Positions 37,301-43,995 of a stretch of 63,663 nucleotides of DNA are shown in pieces (position 1 is the stretch's first letter; each line of letters opens with the position of its first letter). The position numbers and the translations under genes were made by a program. Source of the DNA: a virus; the IMG/VR virus record IMGVR_UViG_3300047471_000403, positions 1 through 63,663 of that record; one strand, written 5' to 3'. The notes beneath the pieces were generated by a model that saw only the letters and a program-made list of their open reading frames with translations, was not told the DNA's origin and ran no database searches.

Positions 37301-40233
37301 TTGACCTCGCCGACGCCGTGGAGAACCCGCAGACCGGCCTGAAGGTCCCAAAGGACCTGCAGGGGTGGATCACGGTGCGCGACGAGGTGTACACGCACCT
37401 GAAGAAGCAGATCGCCGACCTGGGCATCGCGAAGCAGTGGCACGCGCACTACCTCGGCCACATTTGGGAGACGCAGTTTAAGCCAGGGAAACAGGGCGTG
37501 CTCGCCAGCATCATCGGCCGCAAGCCGTTGCAGGGGCCGAAGTCGTTCCTAAAGCAGCGCACCGTCCCGACGATGCGACAGGGCGTGAAGCGCGGGCTCG
37601 TGCCGAAAACGTGGAACCTCGTCGAAATTGACCTCTACAAGATGGAGGAAATGGCGAAGTTCATCATGGCGCACCAGTACCTGAACGACCTGAAGCGCGA
37701 GGGGCTCGCCAAGTTCCAGACGGCGCTGAAGAAAGCCCCGAAGGATATGACCGCGCTCCCGGACACGATGGGCGAGGTGTGGGCGCCGCCGCACATCACA
37801 GTCGCGGAGGCGTACGACAAGGTGTTAATGGAGGGGCTCGAGAACTACGTGCGGTCGCTCGGCGTGAAGTACGTGCGGAAACCGATGAGCGGCAAAACGT
37901 GGGGCTTCAGCGGCGCGACGAGCGGCGACATCACGATGGCGTTCGGCTCGCCAGAGTTCATGCTGATGCACGAACTCGGGCACACGCTCGACGCGCTCTA
38001 CGGCCTACATCAGCTCGTCCGACAGGGCGTGAAGAAGGCGATGTTCGAGGGGGAGAACTACCGGACGATCCTCAACGAGATGCGCGAGTTGGCGAAGCTG
38101 CGTTATGCCGGGCTCAAGGTCGACCCCGCCTACGAGAAGTACGTGCAGAAACCGACGGAGCGGATCGCGAACCTCGTCCATGCCTACCTGCACGCCCCGG
38201 AGTTGGCGAAGAAAGTGGCGCCGCACTGGTTCGACGCCTTCGACCACCTCGTGCTGTCGATGCCGGAGCTGGAACCGCTGATAGACCTTCAGCACATGCG
38301 GTCGCTGGTCATTGGGACGCGGGAAACCGAGAAAGCCCTACCGGGCCCGATCCTGCTCGGTCGCTACTACGTCGACCCGGCCGTGGCGCGGATCGTGAAG
38401 AACTATCTGACGCCGGGGCTCGGCGCCAACAAGCTGTGGGCGCTCGTTCGGGTGCCGGCGAACGCGCTGGTGCAGGCCAAGCTCGCGATCTCGGCGTTCC
38501 ACGCCTTCACCATCACGCAGGAGGCCGCGGCGCTCGAGGCGGGCCGCGGGATCACGGACGTGGCGCGCGGCCGGTTGAGTGGGGTGACACGTATCGCCAG
38601 GGCGCTCGCGGAGCCCGCGGCGGTCATTCGGCGGGGCCGTCGGGCCCGCTGGCAGTACCTGCACACGATGGACCCGATGTCACTGGCGGTCGACTCGGCG
38701 ACGAACCTGCTACTGGCCGGCGGCGGGCGCGTCAAACAAAGCCGGGAATTCGACAACCGCTCGATGCAGAAGTTCATGGATCATCTGCGACGGGCGAACG
38801 CGCAGTGGGCGCGGAAGCAAGCCGGGAAAGCCGGGGCGGAATACCTCGGGGCGGCGCTGCGGATCTTGCCGGCGGCCGTCGAAGCCGCCGCGTGGCCGAT
38901 CTTGGGCTGGCTCGTGCCGACGGCCAAAGCCGGTGCTGCGGAGTCCCAAATTCGCGCGGAGCTGGCCGGACTCAAAGGCGCCCCGACCGAACAGACACTG
39001 CTCGCCATCGCGTCGAAAGCCGTGAACCTCACCGACGCGACACTCGGCGAGGTCATTTGGGACAACTACTTTCTGCCGCGCGCGCTGATGTCGGCCGTCC
39101 ACATGCTGATCATGGCGCCTGGGTGGCGCGGCGGCTCGGCGATCATTCTGGCTCGAGGGCTGACTGATCCGGTACGACGGCTCGTGCCCGGTCAACGAGA
39201 GGAATACGAGGTCGTCGTGCCGGACACGACCGGACCCGTGCCACCCGGTACGCCCCCCAAGGTGCTGCCGGCGGGACAGGTCGCGCCGCAGGGCACGAAG
39301 ATCGTGAAGCAGAAAGAACGGTATTGGAGTCCCTACACGTCGCTGATGATCGCGACGGTGCTGGTGCAGGTGCTCGTGTCGGAGATCTTCCAGCAGATGC
39401 ACGGCGCCGGCCATGTGCACAGCCCGCTCGACGTGGCGTTCCCTCGCGACGGCGGCAAGGATGCGAACGGCAAGCCGACGCGCGTGCGGTTGCCCGGCTA
39501 CGCCGGCATCTTCTACGACATCGTCCGCGATATGCCGAAGTCCATTCTCGAGTACACGCTCGGCGGGACGGCCCCGATGCCGACGGCGGTGGGGCAGCTC
39601 TACGCGAACGAAACCATCTTTGGGGATGAAATAGCCGACAAGACGGACCCGTGGCGGGTGCAGTTGTGGGACTACGCAAAGTTTATGAAGGACCAGTTCG
39701 AGCCGATCTCCGTCTCGAGCTACGGGCGGCGGACGGGCACACCCTCAGAGAAGGCCGAGAGCGTGCTCGGCATTTCGCCAGCGCCCGCACGGGTGACACG
39801 CACGCCGCTCGAGGACTACCTGCACGGGTTGCAACCGCCCGCGCACCGGACGAAGGACCAAGCCGAGAAAGCGCAGGCGCGTCGAGACTTCAAGGTGGCG
39901 ACCCGCCAGGGCGATCCCGCGGCGGCGGCCGAAGCCGCTCGCGCAGGCGGCCTTTCCGCACGTTCGGTGATCGTGACGACGCGGAACCTGCTGTATCAGG
40001 GCCCGCAGCAGGCGTTCCAGGCCACGACGTTGCCGCAGGCCATTCGAGCCTACGAGATCGCGTCGCCAGAAGAACGGATCTTGATCCGGTCGCTCCTGCA
40101 ACGGAAGCAAGCGACGCAGATGGGGAGTATTCCCGTCGACCAACGGGCGGCCGTGTTCGCGCGGTACCAGAAGGCTCTACAATTACCCATCGGCCGAGAG
40201 CCGACTGCCGCCGCGGGCGCGCGAGGACGTTGA
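28375..40233 (+). CDS. Giant polyvalent protein: transglycosylase, N6 methylase, SF2 helicase, zincin peptidase (3952 aa)
   Basis: Visible domains in order: SLT lytic transglycosylase at residues about 20-137 (catalytic Glu45 in DAESSWNP; GLMQLMP 60-66); disordered linkers to about 1170; DarB-like adenine N6 methylase about 1170-1460 (ILEPAVGSGHF near 1276, SNVPFG at 1344); SF2 helicase about 1935-2610 (QAVGWGKT with Lys1968, IIDEAH at 2153, ATGTPITNT, QAEGRAVRQG near 2553); coiled-coil about 2610-2900; zinc metallopeptidase with HELGH at 3199-3203; C-terminal helical region with hydrophobic segments. Known relatives such as P1 DarB are packaged and injected to protect phage DNA from restriction. 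The transglycosylase suggests ejection through the cell wall. Five GIASVEDIPE-type motifs start at residues 7, 138, 152, 638 and 1026. Confidence 0.88.
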   Translation: MPDPQIGVASVEDIPELVDYRAFARSAATAAGVDPDLVHRLIDAESSWNPHAKSPKGAIGLMQLMPDTAAGLGVDPEDPKQNIRGGIGYLASLIEHFGGDTRKAVAAYNAGPDAVARYGGVPPYKETQDYVDKVVGAGIASSEDIPVGAQQGIASVEPIPGFKPPVVAASALPMPETEKVNGVPTWNALRAMLKTDPQNPTISSGPPGLVEAIQSGADDNTLDTLSRFYAAAGQQFKPTPSAIPPPPGELPGQIPSLRDVARSGLHLAEDVASPVTRMVKGAATLSQVPADAETLQPVEGGKQLTGTEAMHAANELVEGFFQVTTPLIGAAAVDNPVPIAKGVLQAWLAQKVGEKAASVVTDSKEGQRLAGNLAALLSGITSVHDLAVGADKATFDIQAGVAAVLKKAGEQGRSAAVALKLNLGTPEQATSLASGGYSQSAPYPGYRGAPFVDEATARASEVPPSASALQLEEEIRAEDRARAEAAAASRAETAAPAPPTSTPLPAEFGPGAFAGPVIPGAQGSRTPEQQALYEKALAKGEQPPENLGASISTEARPRGGEPIAQESFVVNFGDGKTINVGSLDAAVEAHNSARDAFEDHVGPGASDLWPVVTATNQNTWQTYRIHYNGRLEELTRPGIASVEDIPEPVSGTAGVPKGDFKTSPQNENAPFTYNLEGWKHEQITMGASQDEVDEAVKQATEAGIDPTNSDDLNDLEHFMNAVEQDEDTRKEQTDLGHVAHPAILEWAKQQAEPKAALSSEAPPEATTEFKPNHLSATERERWSALIKKDNKGKATDAEKTELDALTKRGTDDAYLAYLESHDDERLRRALAENRSPSNKSRQIGLPSIYKHEQMILYVMRQRGITPEGEPTAATAKPEKKPVTPQLPPAGGGTKYVLPDFASTPGQRKPAKGTLPETTPENIAAVERAVDAATHVSAMQASASEFSPFKELGDTQRYSIKLNLKNASSVPGITKKTHWHIEQVNQEGDVVEVHARTYDIKSGQPVARTASIYRFKVPADFVLHAPGIASVEEIPEGEGNEQRPVAGGGETRPGVATKPTGGARTAGVEGVGGEQPASTETVAPGPEKPASTGKRGTPSRRKPKGAGATTEGAGQEPRGSEGPVDAGNVDTADVADTEEEADAHARGEAPRWFSITAASSLTEGGWTQKLDDNLAALKLLKLLQAEGRPASGEEQAVLARYVGWGHTELASIVDLRGGESLSDPRKKQARQELEQILTKAELKELGESIANAHYSFFELPRAMWALAQRLGFKGGSILEPAVGSGHFLGTMPGELLNQRRTKVHAVDKEPIASGIARQLYQGAYIQTSPLEDAVIPDDYFDLNISNVPFGKIGIFDPRMAGPEHAAVTKSVHNYYFAKALMDARPGGLILFVTSRMTMDSQSDAVRRYIDRRARFVGAIRLSSQAFQKTAGTEVVTDVIVLQKKGPGVAATSEDWLTSNQREDLGKVYDRYENEYTWVNSNEYFVKHPELILGKEDRSGKMNKRANDYNVVGPVTAEMLAAAVARFPADIYKPAKAAPRKVATKQAADTRQGAFVLEGGKLYTFDRGTLTPTNLKGKSLDRAKSFVPLRDAYQAVVDQMVQHAADEDLRAAQATLKKAYDTYVKKHGHLNTRENKRIIDADPNASRVLALENVDILKGAKGKPSTIVVTGLADIFSKRLMNPPTEPSAAGSPADALVQSIAWKGRVDLEYMSGLTGKPAAELTDALEGEVFQDVATKAWVARDEYLSGDVVTKLAQAQAAAKADKAFTGNVTALKAVQPTLITIDDFSGDPAVSRSAPFGATWVPPTMIESFLNANGGSVEVRLVNSKSLVTWYVDGYGSSEFLPPGAGYAEWVQQSLNGELPTIRTRDPVTKSEVIDPAATERYRQSLAQLREQWASWWKGDPDASEQLVNIYNAMFNREVARSFDGSRLVTPNSNPEIVLRDGQKDSVVGAIQRGNTLLAQAVGWGKTYEMVAIAGEWKRLGLSNKPMVVVPNHLTEQWRRAIQSFYPAHRILVPEKGDFETGKRKRLVARIANNDWDVVVLGMSQFLKVAAKLESVRAFIQEQEDQLLQSGAEELGISVEEFSDAVELYGSDDKDERKAGAKVISGRGKPRTAKDIARSILNLRKRLRKRTDQQAKDPINFEDLGVDGLIIDEAHDYKNLYFFTKKNDVVGLKGSDSDRAMDMYLKVRYINQASNNRNVVFATGTPITNTMSELFTMFRYLAQDSLDRLGMGGFDSWANAYAEAVGSMEPAPEGGYKERNRLSQWTNLGELSRMFKRFADVVTTEDILKENARLEALGQPPLLKLPKVKKFTIQLDPHPEFEEFMEDLRDRIALIKKGEPRIIGYNSKEDRNIMDGFLPVTTSASLAAVDMRLVAPNAVDNPHGRIPVAAREILKRYTASADILGTQIVFLDSGVPKKGQIPPLPSEFTDPAPPSEEADDTPDDEDSADIVDREAEAEKEMDGINSLAFDKDLYGELRKLLVAGGVKDHEIAYIHQATNPSEQRRLFDAVNSGKIRVLLASRFKGGTGMNVQKRIVALHHIDVPWRPDQLEQAEGRAVRQGNDNESVDIIRYVTKKSFDEYRWYLLAKKQGFIAGFYRGDVTSMEDVDTTQLDMQTAAALASGDERVMQMLQLERVVRGIAARSENFQRRRTTAEREVKRAEEANKTLERDLTAMRSVAGQLHTWGEKPTVTIAAKIGRYGQGLETDQGRTYDFQSTEDRKALKEALIPFLEQEDYYGRQSPTVATAGPYVIKRNYVTHEQTTEMDENGKQTVIAGRHAAVLTVSLPLPGGNEVIIGSSPEWDADHHPDIIRSLDNRLDPGYADDAIRRYEKYIRENKGSVAAARTVLEKQFEQADELAAKQKELTDLRVALGVEKAQSSAAKKGPEEEEQHEMQVPQAVAAPLQQAGQTLAGAQAAVRATLTAPEVNQPSRLSARMLRQRVAQMIHLIEYAQHALTTYRNKVEKLTVDHDAILDLADAVENPQTGLKVPKDLQGWITVRDEVYTHLKKQIADLGIAKQWHAHYLGHIWETQFKPGKQGVLASIIGRKPLQGPKSFLKQRTVPTMRQGVKRGLVPKTWNLVEIDLYKMEEMAKFIMAHQYLNDLKREGLAKFQTALKKAPKDMTALPDTMGEVWAPPHITVAEAYDKVLMEGLENYVRSLGVKYVRKPMSGKTWGFSGATSGDITMAFGSPEFMLMHELGHTLDALYGLHQLVRQGVKKAMFEGENYRTILNEMRELAKLRYAGLKVDPAYEKYVQKPTERIANLVHAYLHAPELAKKVAPHWFDAFDHLVLSMPELEPLIDLQHMRSLVIGTRETEKALPGPILLGRYYVDPAVARIVKNYLTPGLGANKLWALVRVPANALVQAKLAISAFHAFTITQEAAALEAGRGITDVARGRLSGVTRIARALAEPAAVIRRGRRARWQYLHTMDPMSLAVDSATNLLLAGGGRVKQSREFDNRSMQKFMDHLRRANAQWARKQAGKAGAEYLGAALRILPAAVEAAAWPILGWLVPTAKAGAAESQIRAELAGLKGAPTEQTLLAIASKAVNLTDATLGEVIWDNYFLPRALMSAVHMLIMAPGWRGGSAIILARGLTDPVRRLVPGQREEYEVVVPDTTGPVPPGTPPKVLPAGQVAPQGTKIVKQKERYWSPYTSLMIATVLVQVLVSEIFQQMHGAGHVHSPLDVAFPRDGGKDANGKPTRVRLPGYAGIFYDIVRDMPKSILEYTLGGTAPMPTAVGQLYANETIFGDEIADKTDPWRVQLWDYAKFMKDQFEPISVSSYGRRTGTPSEKAESVLGISPAPARVTRTPLEDYLHGLQPPAHRTKDQAEKAQARRDFKVATRQGDPAAAAEAARAGGLSARSVIVTTRNLLYQGPQQAFQATTLPQAIRAYEIASPEERILIRSLLQRKQATQMGSIPVDQRAAVFARYQKALQLPIGREPTAAAGARGR
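31490..31903 (+). CDS. Probable overprinted gene inside the polyvalent gene (137 aa)
   Basis: A second frame with ATG 31490 preceded by AAGGAG at seven bases. Codon third positions are GC-rich in this frame from 31490 to about 31800, whereas in the main frame the same bases give a low-complexity G/A/E/T/P sequence with low third-position GC. The product begins MNNVLWREGEKLDPVSPQ and then has an amphipathic, ordered-looking helical stretch (LEQQVLKVWVENSPRLRKRW, VLENAVRQAVENQRVQELQL). The last 35 residues look like shadow. It may be a separate small protein or evidence that the giant gene arose by joining two genes across it. Unknown function. Confidence 0.5.
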   Translation: MNNVLWREGEKLDPVSPQNPLVGLEQQVLKVWVENSPRLRKRWHRDPKSRQVLENAVRQAVENQRVQELQLRAQGKSLEEAKDLSTPGMWTPPTWPTQRKKPTLMRAGRLHAGLASRLHRASRKAAGPKSSTTTSPP

Positions 40234-40235
40234 GC

Positions 40236-40532
40236 ATGGCGAATTGGATCGGGCTGGTCAGCTCCGCGGTGACCGTGGCGCTGTTCATTCTTGGCGTGAC
40301 CTACAAAATGGGCCAGCACTCCGCACGGCTCGCGGCGCTCGAGAAGGACGCCGTCTCACCAGAGCGTGTCGCGGCGCTCGAAACGTGGCGGGTGACGATG
40401 CGGGCCGATATGCACGAGATCTCCGATAAGTGGACGCTGGTGTCCCAGCAGCTCGCCGAATTGACGGTGCTAGTGCGGGAACGCACGGAACGGCGGTTCA
40501 GCGATCGGCCCCTCGAGGCGCGTCACCCATGA
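40236..40532 (+). CDS. Small membrane protein, holin or inner-spanin candidate (98 aa)
   Basis: ATG 40236 two bases after the giant gene's stop; the frame is open to the left as a shadow. Residues 4-24 (WIGLVSSAVTVALFILGV) span the membrane; residues 30-85 form a coiled coil (ARLAALEKDAVSPERVAALE, DKWTLVSQQLAELTVLVRER). An N-terminal membrane anchor with a long periplasmic or cytoplasmic coil beside a lysozyme gene fits an inner-membrane spanin or a class III-type holin. The stop overlaps the lysozyme ATG. Confidence 0.6.
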   Translation: MANWIGLVSSAVTVALFILGVTYKMGQHSARLAALEKDAVSPERVAALETWRVTMRADMHEISDKWTLVSQQLAELTVLVRERTERRFSDRPLEARHP

Positions 40533-41026
40533 CCGTCACCGACCTGATCAACGGCATCCTCGATCGCGAGGGCCAGGGCAAAGCACCCTACCTCGCCAAG
40601 AACGACAACGGCGGGCGCACCTCGTGGGGCATCAGTGAGCGCAGCCACCCGGCCGCGTGGGAGCAGGGTCCGCCGTCTCGAGCGACCGCGTTCAGCATCT
40701 ACCAGACGGTGTACGTGGAGCCGTTCAAACCCCTGTGGGCGGCCGGCTTGTCGGCGCGCGTGGTCGAGTGCCTCGTCGACGATGCGGTGATGCGCGGCGT
40801 GCCGGACACCATCAAGCGGTTCCAAGCGGTGCTCGGGTTCCTGCCGCCCGACGGCATCCTGGGCCCCAAGACGGTCACCGCGGCGCTGGCGTTCAACGCG
40901 ACCGTCCTGCTCAAGAAGTACGTGGTCGAGCGGTGCGTGCGCCTGTGCCGACTCGTCGAACGTGACCCGACGCAGGCGACGAATATCACCGGCTGGATCA
41001 CCCGAGTGCTCGGGTTTCTTCCGTAG
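40529..41026 (+). CDS. Endolysin, GH108-type muramidase (165 aa)
   Basis: Cleaves peptidoglycan at lysis. The sequence opens with ILDREGQGKAPYLAKNDNGG (catalytic Glu14) then TSWGISERSHPAAW, followed by IYQTVYVEPFKPLWAAGL and the C-terminal FQAVLGFLPPDGILGPKTV, which looks like a peptidoglycan-binding repeat. This is the TtsA/GH108 plus PG-binding arrangement of Gram-negative phage lysozymes. No signal peptide, so export depends on a holin. Start ATG 40529. Confidence 0.85.
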   Translation: MTVTDLINGILDREGQGKAPYLAKNDNGGRTSWGISERSHPAAWEQGPPSRATAFSIYQTVYVEPFKPLWAAGLSARVVECLVDDAVMRGVPDTIKRFQAVLGFLPPDGILGPKTVTAALAFNATVLLKKYVVERCVRLCRLVERDPTQATNITGWITRVLGFLP

Positions 41027-41042
41027 CGAAGGAGGACGCGGC

Positions 41043-42281
41043 ATGAAGCGATACATCTTTCCCGACCCGCCCGAACACCTCGACGCGCACTGCGAGCTGC
41101 AACCCGACTCGATGAGCACGCCGATCGTGGGCGTCCGCGACACCCATCCGGCCAACGGGGCGCCGTGCATCAGTTTCGATGTGCCGGCGGGCGTCCCGAA
41201 CCTGAACGGCGCAGCCCTTCGCATCGTGAAGAAGGGCTATGTGCTCTCGGGCGTGTTGCATGGCCTGCTCGACACCGTCACCCCTGGCGGCGGCGGGTAC
41301 GAGTGCGACGTGTTCACCCTCGTGAAAGTGGGGGGCGTCCGCCCTTTTAAGCTCGATGGGCAGTTTCCGCGCTATAGCGACGACGGAACCGAACTGCTCA
41401 TCGACAGCGCGACCGGGTTCCGTTTCTTTAACGACTTCGTCTACGCGCCGGGCCGTGCGGACGCCTTCGCGCAGTCGCTCGTCGACAACCACTTCAACAT
41501 GGTGCGGTTCGCCGCGGTGCAGGACACGACGTTGTACCTGAACGACCCACGGCTGCGCTACCGCATTCACCCGGCCGACCTGGGCGAGCAGTACTACGCG
41601 CTGATGGACAGCTTCCTGCACGAGTACCTGCCGTCCTGGGTGTTGTATCCCGACCTGATCGGGCTCACGCAGACGCAGACGATCATGCCGAACCCGGACG
41701 ATCAGGTGCGGCATACGCGGCGGCTGCTTGATCTGATGTGGGACGTGTACGGGTTCTACTCCGATGTGAACGAGAACGACGTGAACGACAACCGCATCGA
41801 CGTGCAGGTGCAGATGCTGCAAAAGCCGGCGGGCGCGGTGTTCCTCCACAGCTCCGGGAGCAACGGCGCCGGCAGTAAGCTCCCGACGATGCCCATTCGC
41901 GACTACGTCGAGTTCCACACCAACGACCTCTTCGAGTGGCAACGCAAGGGCAAGGACACGATGGACATCGCGAACTTGGCGCGAGCGGGCGGCTTCACGT
42001 CGGAGTCAACGCGCACGGACAAGGACGCGAGTAAGGCCCACTTCGAGGACAACGCGAAAACCGAAGCGGCAATGACGATGGGCGGCATGTTCCATTCGCC
42101 GGAGGGGAAGAACGGCGACCCGTTCGACTTCTCGCTGCCGCACCTCGCGGCACACCACGCGGGGCTCTACGACGGCGGCGTGAATTACCGGCGGGGGCAG
42201 TACGGCCGACAGGACTGCGAGTTCCTGCGGTGCTATAGCATGACCATCAACGGCCAGTACGCCTGGCCGGTGCGTTACTAA
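41043..42281 (+). CDS. Possible (beta/alpha)-barrel glycosidase-like protein (412 aa)
   Basis: ATG 41043 with strong AAGGAGG seven bases upstream. The N-terminal 100 residues are beta-like; then FKLDGQFPRYSDDGTE followed by NDFVYAPGRADAFAQSLVDNHFNMVRFA resembles the start of a GH5-like TIM-barrel, where a loop leads into a strand ending in R-x-A/V. Later strands include VFLHSSGSNGAG. I cannot identify the paired catalytic acids with confidence. It could be a depolymerase or lysis accessory enzyme; its place inside the lysis cassette is unusual for a tailspike. Confidence 0.45.
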   Translation: MKRYIFPDPPEHLDAHCELQPDSMSTPIVGVRDTHPANGAPCISFDVPAGVPNLNGAALRIVKKGYVLSGVLHGLLDTVTPGGGGYECDVFTLVKVGGVRPFKLDGQFPRYSDDGTELLIDSATGFRFFNDFVYAPGRADAFAQSLVDNHFNMVRFAAVQDTTLYLNDPRLRYRIHPADLGEQYYALMDSFLHEYLPSWVLYPDLIGLTQTQTIMPNPDDQVRHTRRLLDLMWDVYGFYSDVNENDVNDNRIDVQVQMLQKPAGAVFLHSSGSNGAGSKLPTMPIRDYVEFHTNDLFEWQRKGKDTMDIANLARAGGFTSESTRTDKDASKAHFEDNAKTEAAMTMGGMFHSPEGKNGDPFDFSLPHLAAHHAGLYDGGVNYRRGQYGRQDCEFLRCYSMTINGQYAWPVRY

Positions 42282-42308
42282 CCTCGCCGGCGCGGCGGGA
42301 GCAGATCG

Positions 42309-42695
42309 ATGAGCACACAAGTCGAGCAGGCGACGATCGAGCCCGTTCACGTGACGGTCGTGGGCGGCACCGGAGCCGGCGACTCGATGAAGCAGGAGAT
42401 CGTCACGCCGGCCGGACAACCGAACGTCATTGCGACGTTTATTCCGACGGCGACCGCGCTGCTGGTGCGCTGGATCGACACGTTCCTCACGACGTTTCTC
42501 GCTATTTCCGGTGTCGGGGCGGCGATCAGCATCGACGCGATCCGCAACCTTGTGCCGTCGCACACCGCGCTCGGCGGGGCGGTGATGGAAGAGGCCGTGT
42601 TCTACGCGTTCGTGACGGCGACGTTCTCGCTGCTAAAGGATCTGACGGTGATCGTGGGGCGGTTGAAGGCGAAGTTTCCGCTGTTGGATGTGTGA
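42309..42695 (+). CDS. Probable holin / membrane protein (128 aa)
   Basis: Residues 42-62 (FIPTATALLVRWIDTFLTTF) and 78-105 include two to three hydrophobic segments separated by short loops, with a basic C-terminus (GRLKAKFPLLDV). The length and layout resemble phage holin families. It is a stronger hydrophobic candidate than the 40236 protein but sits two genes downstream of the lysozyme. N-terminal 40 residues are polar. Confidence 0.55.
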   Translation: MSTQVEQATIEPVHVTVVGGTGAGDSMKQEIVTPAGQPNVIATFIPTATALLVRWIDTFLTTFLAISGVGAAISIDAIRNLVPSHTALGGAVMEEAVFYAFVTATFSLLKDLTVIVGRLKAKFPLLDV

Positions 42696-42742
42696 GGGGT
42701 ACAATGCGCGACGTCTCTTAACCCTCTCGAAAGGACGCGGCA

Positions 42743-43090
42743 ATGAACTGGATCGACATCTTGGAACACAGTCTCCCGATGGCGCTGGCCTTCACGCCGG
42801 CTGCGCCCTTCATCCCCGCCGTGCTCGCCGGTATCAAACTGGCGCAAGCGCACGGCGGCACGAAGGACGAGAAAAAGGCGCTCGCGGTCGAGACTGCGAT
42901 CAAGCTCGCACAAGGCACCGACGCGATCAAGGCCGGCACCGTCGACCCGGCGACGCTCGGCAAGGTCGTGGACGACGGCATCGAAACAGCGGTCGGCGTG
43001 GCCAATTTGATCCACAAGGGTCCCGATGCCGTGAAGGTCGTGCCGGTCGCGACGGCGCCCGTGGCCTCGGAGGCTGTTGCCCCGACGTGA
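42743..43090 (+). CDS. Hypothetical protein (115 aa)
   Basis: ATG 42743 after GAAAGGACG. A helical, alanine/lysine-rich protein: hydrophobic residues 8-35 (LPMALAFTPAAPFIPAVLAG) may be membrane associated, then an amphipathic coil and an alanine/valine-rich tail. Similar small proteins often lie next to lysis genes in phages, but I cannot assign a function. A -10-like TACAAT lies at about 42700, upstream of the start. Confidence 0.65.
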   Translation: MNWIDILEHSLPMALAFTPAAPFIPAVLAGIKLAQAHGGTKDEKKALAVETAIKLAQGTDAIKAGTVDPATLGKVVDDGIETAVGVANLIHKGPDAVKVVPVATAPVASEAVAPT

Positions 43091-43105
43091 CTGACTTCGG
43101 ATATT

Positions 43106-43498
43106 ATGTCGCGCGACATGCGAATTGACGTTCACCACCACATCGAGGGCGACGCACGGATCCTTCAGAAGCTGGATGATGTGTTGTCGGCTCTCGCCAC
43201 CCTCAGACGAATGGAGACACAGACTATGGCCGGACTTCAAGCTCTCAAAGATCAGGCAGACAAGGTCATGGCCGCGGTGACCGCCGAGTCCGATAAGGAC
43301 GACGCGATCATTGCGCTCGTGAACGGCAACACGGCGATGATCGCCTCGCTGAAGCAGCAGCTCGCCGACGCACTGGCCGCCAACGACCCAGCGGCGATCC
43401 AGGGCGTGCTCGACTCGTTGACCGCGGCTGAAACCTCGTCGCTGGCGAACGCGCAGAAGGTCGTGGACGCGATCAACGCCAACACCCCCACCCCCTAA
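43106..43498 (+). CDS. Coiled-coil protein (130 aa)
   Basis: Starts at ATG 43106 (an alternative ATG 43118 gives MRIDVHHHIEG). After a histidine-rich N-terminus (DVHHHIEGDARILQKLDD) the protein is almost fully helical with heptad repeats, ending AANAQKV-like and TPTP. Such proteins occur near phage lysis modules, some as trimeric fibres. Function unknown. It is the last gene before the first early promoter cassette. Confidence 0.65.
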   Translation: MSRDMRIDVHHHIEGDARILQKLDDVLSALATLRRMETQTMAGLQALKDQADKVMAAVTAESDKDDAIIALVNGNTAMIASLKQQLADALAANDPAAIQGVLDSLTAAETSSLANAQKVVDAINANTPTP

Positions 43499-43502
43499 GC
43501 GT

Positions 43503-43531
43503 TTGACAAGTAGTCCGCTGTCGCCTTAGAC
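43503..43531 (+). promoter_or_regulatory. Sigma70-like promoter, cassette copy 1
   Basis: TTGACA (43503-43508), a 17-bp spacer and TTAGAC (43526-43531, followed by T). The downstream leader GGAGGATAAGG precedes the start at 43554. The same layout recurs at 47244 and 57912. It would drive the KTSC to HNH-like operon. Confidence 0.82.
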
Positions 43532-43553
43532 TCTCGCGTGGGAGGATAAGGCG

Positions 43554-43784
43554 ATGGCGGTCAACCACGCACCTGTTACCAGTTCGTTCATTGAGTCCGT
43601 CGGTCACGACGGCACCACCCTCGAAGTTAAAACCAAAGCCGGCAAGACCTACGTGTGCCACGACTGCACACCCGACGAGCACGCGAAGCTCATTGGGGCG
43701 GAGTCGATCGGGCGCGCGTGGAACCAGATGTTCAAGGGCCGGATGCGGCTCATTGCGGCGGAGGATCCCAACGATGTTGACTGA
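43554..43784 (+). CDS. KTSC-domain protein (76 aa)
   Basis: The product has the KTSC layout: SSFIESVGHDGTTLEVKTKAG, then YVCHDCTPDEHAKLIGAES and GRAWNQMFKG. KTSC is a small domain, often C-terminal to lysyl-tRNA synthetase or standalone, of unknown biochemical function. ATG 43554 has GGAGG twelve bases upstream within the promoter cassette. Confidence 0.78.
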   Translation: MAVNHAPVTSSFIESVGHDGTTLEVKTKAGKTYVCHDCTPDEHAKLIGAESIGRAWNQMFKGRMRLIAAEDPNDVD

Positions 43785-43995
43785 CGAGGACATCACGCGG
43801 CTCGTGAAGATCATCGAGAAAGCGGTCGAGGGCGAGATCAACTTTACCCGGCGCGACATTGAGGCGTTTGTGAAGGGCGAGGTTCAACAGCAACTCCGTG
43901 AAATTGTCGAGGGCACGGCCGGTCAAATGATCGCGAAGGTCGTCGCGGAAAAGGTCCACGAGGGGCTTGTCGTCCGGCTCGAGGTGAAGGCGTGA
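43774..43995 (+). CDS. Helical hypothetical protein (73 aa)
   Basis: ATG 43774 lies inside the end of the KTSC gene; the frame is open further left as shadow. The sequence is mostly amphipathic helix (DITRLVKIIEKAVEG, DIEAFVKGEVQQQLREIVEG) and may dimerise. No recognised motif. Coupled to the next gene at GTG 43992. Confidence 0.68.
   Translation: MLTDEDITRLVKIIEKAVEGEINFTRRDIEAFVKGEVQQQLREIVEGTAGQMIAKVVAEKVHEGLVVRLEVKA

Noticed and set aside
42688-43128. Frame of 146 codons overlapping the 42743 gene
   Set aside because: Shadow-like G/R/A/H composition; the 42743 frame has its own ribosome binding site and typical codons.
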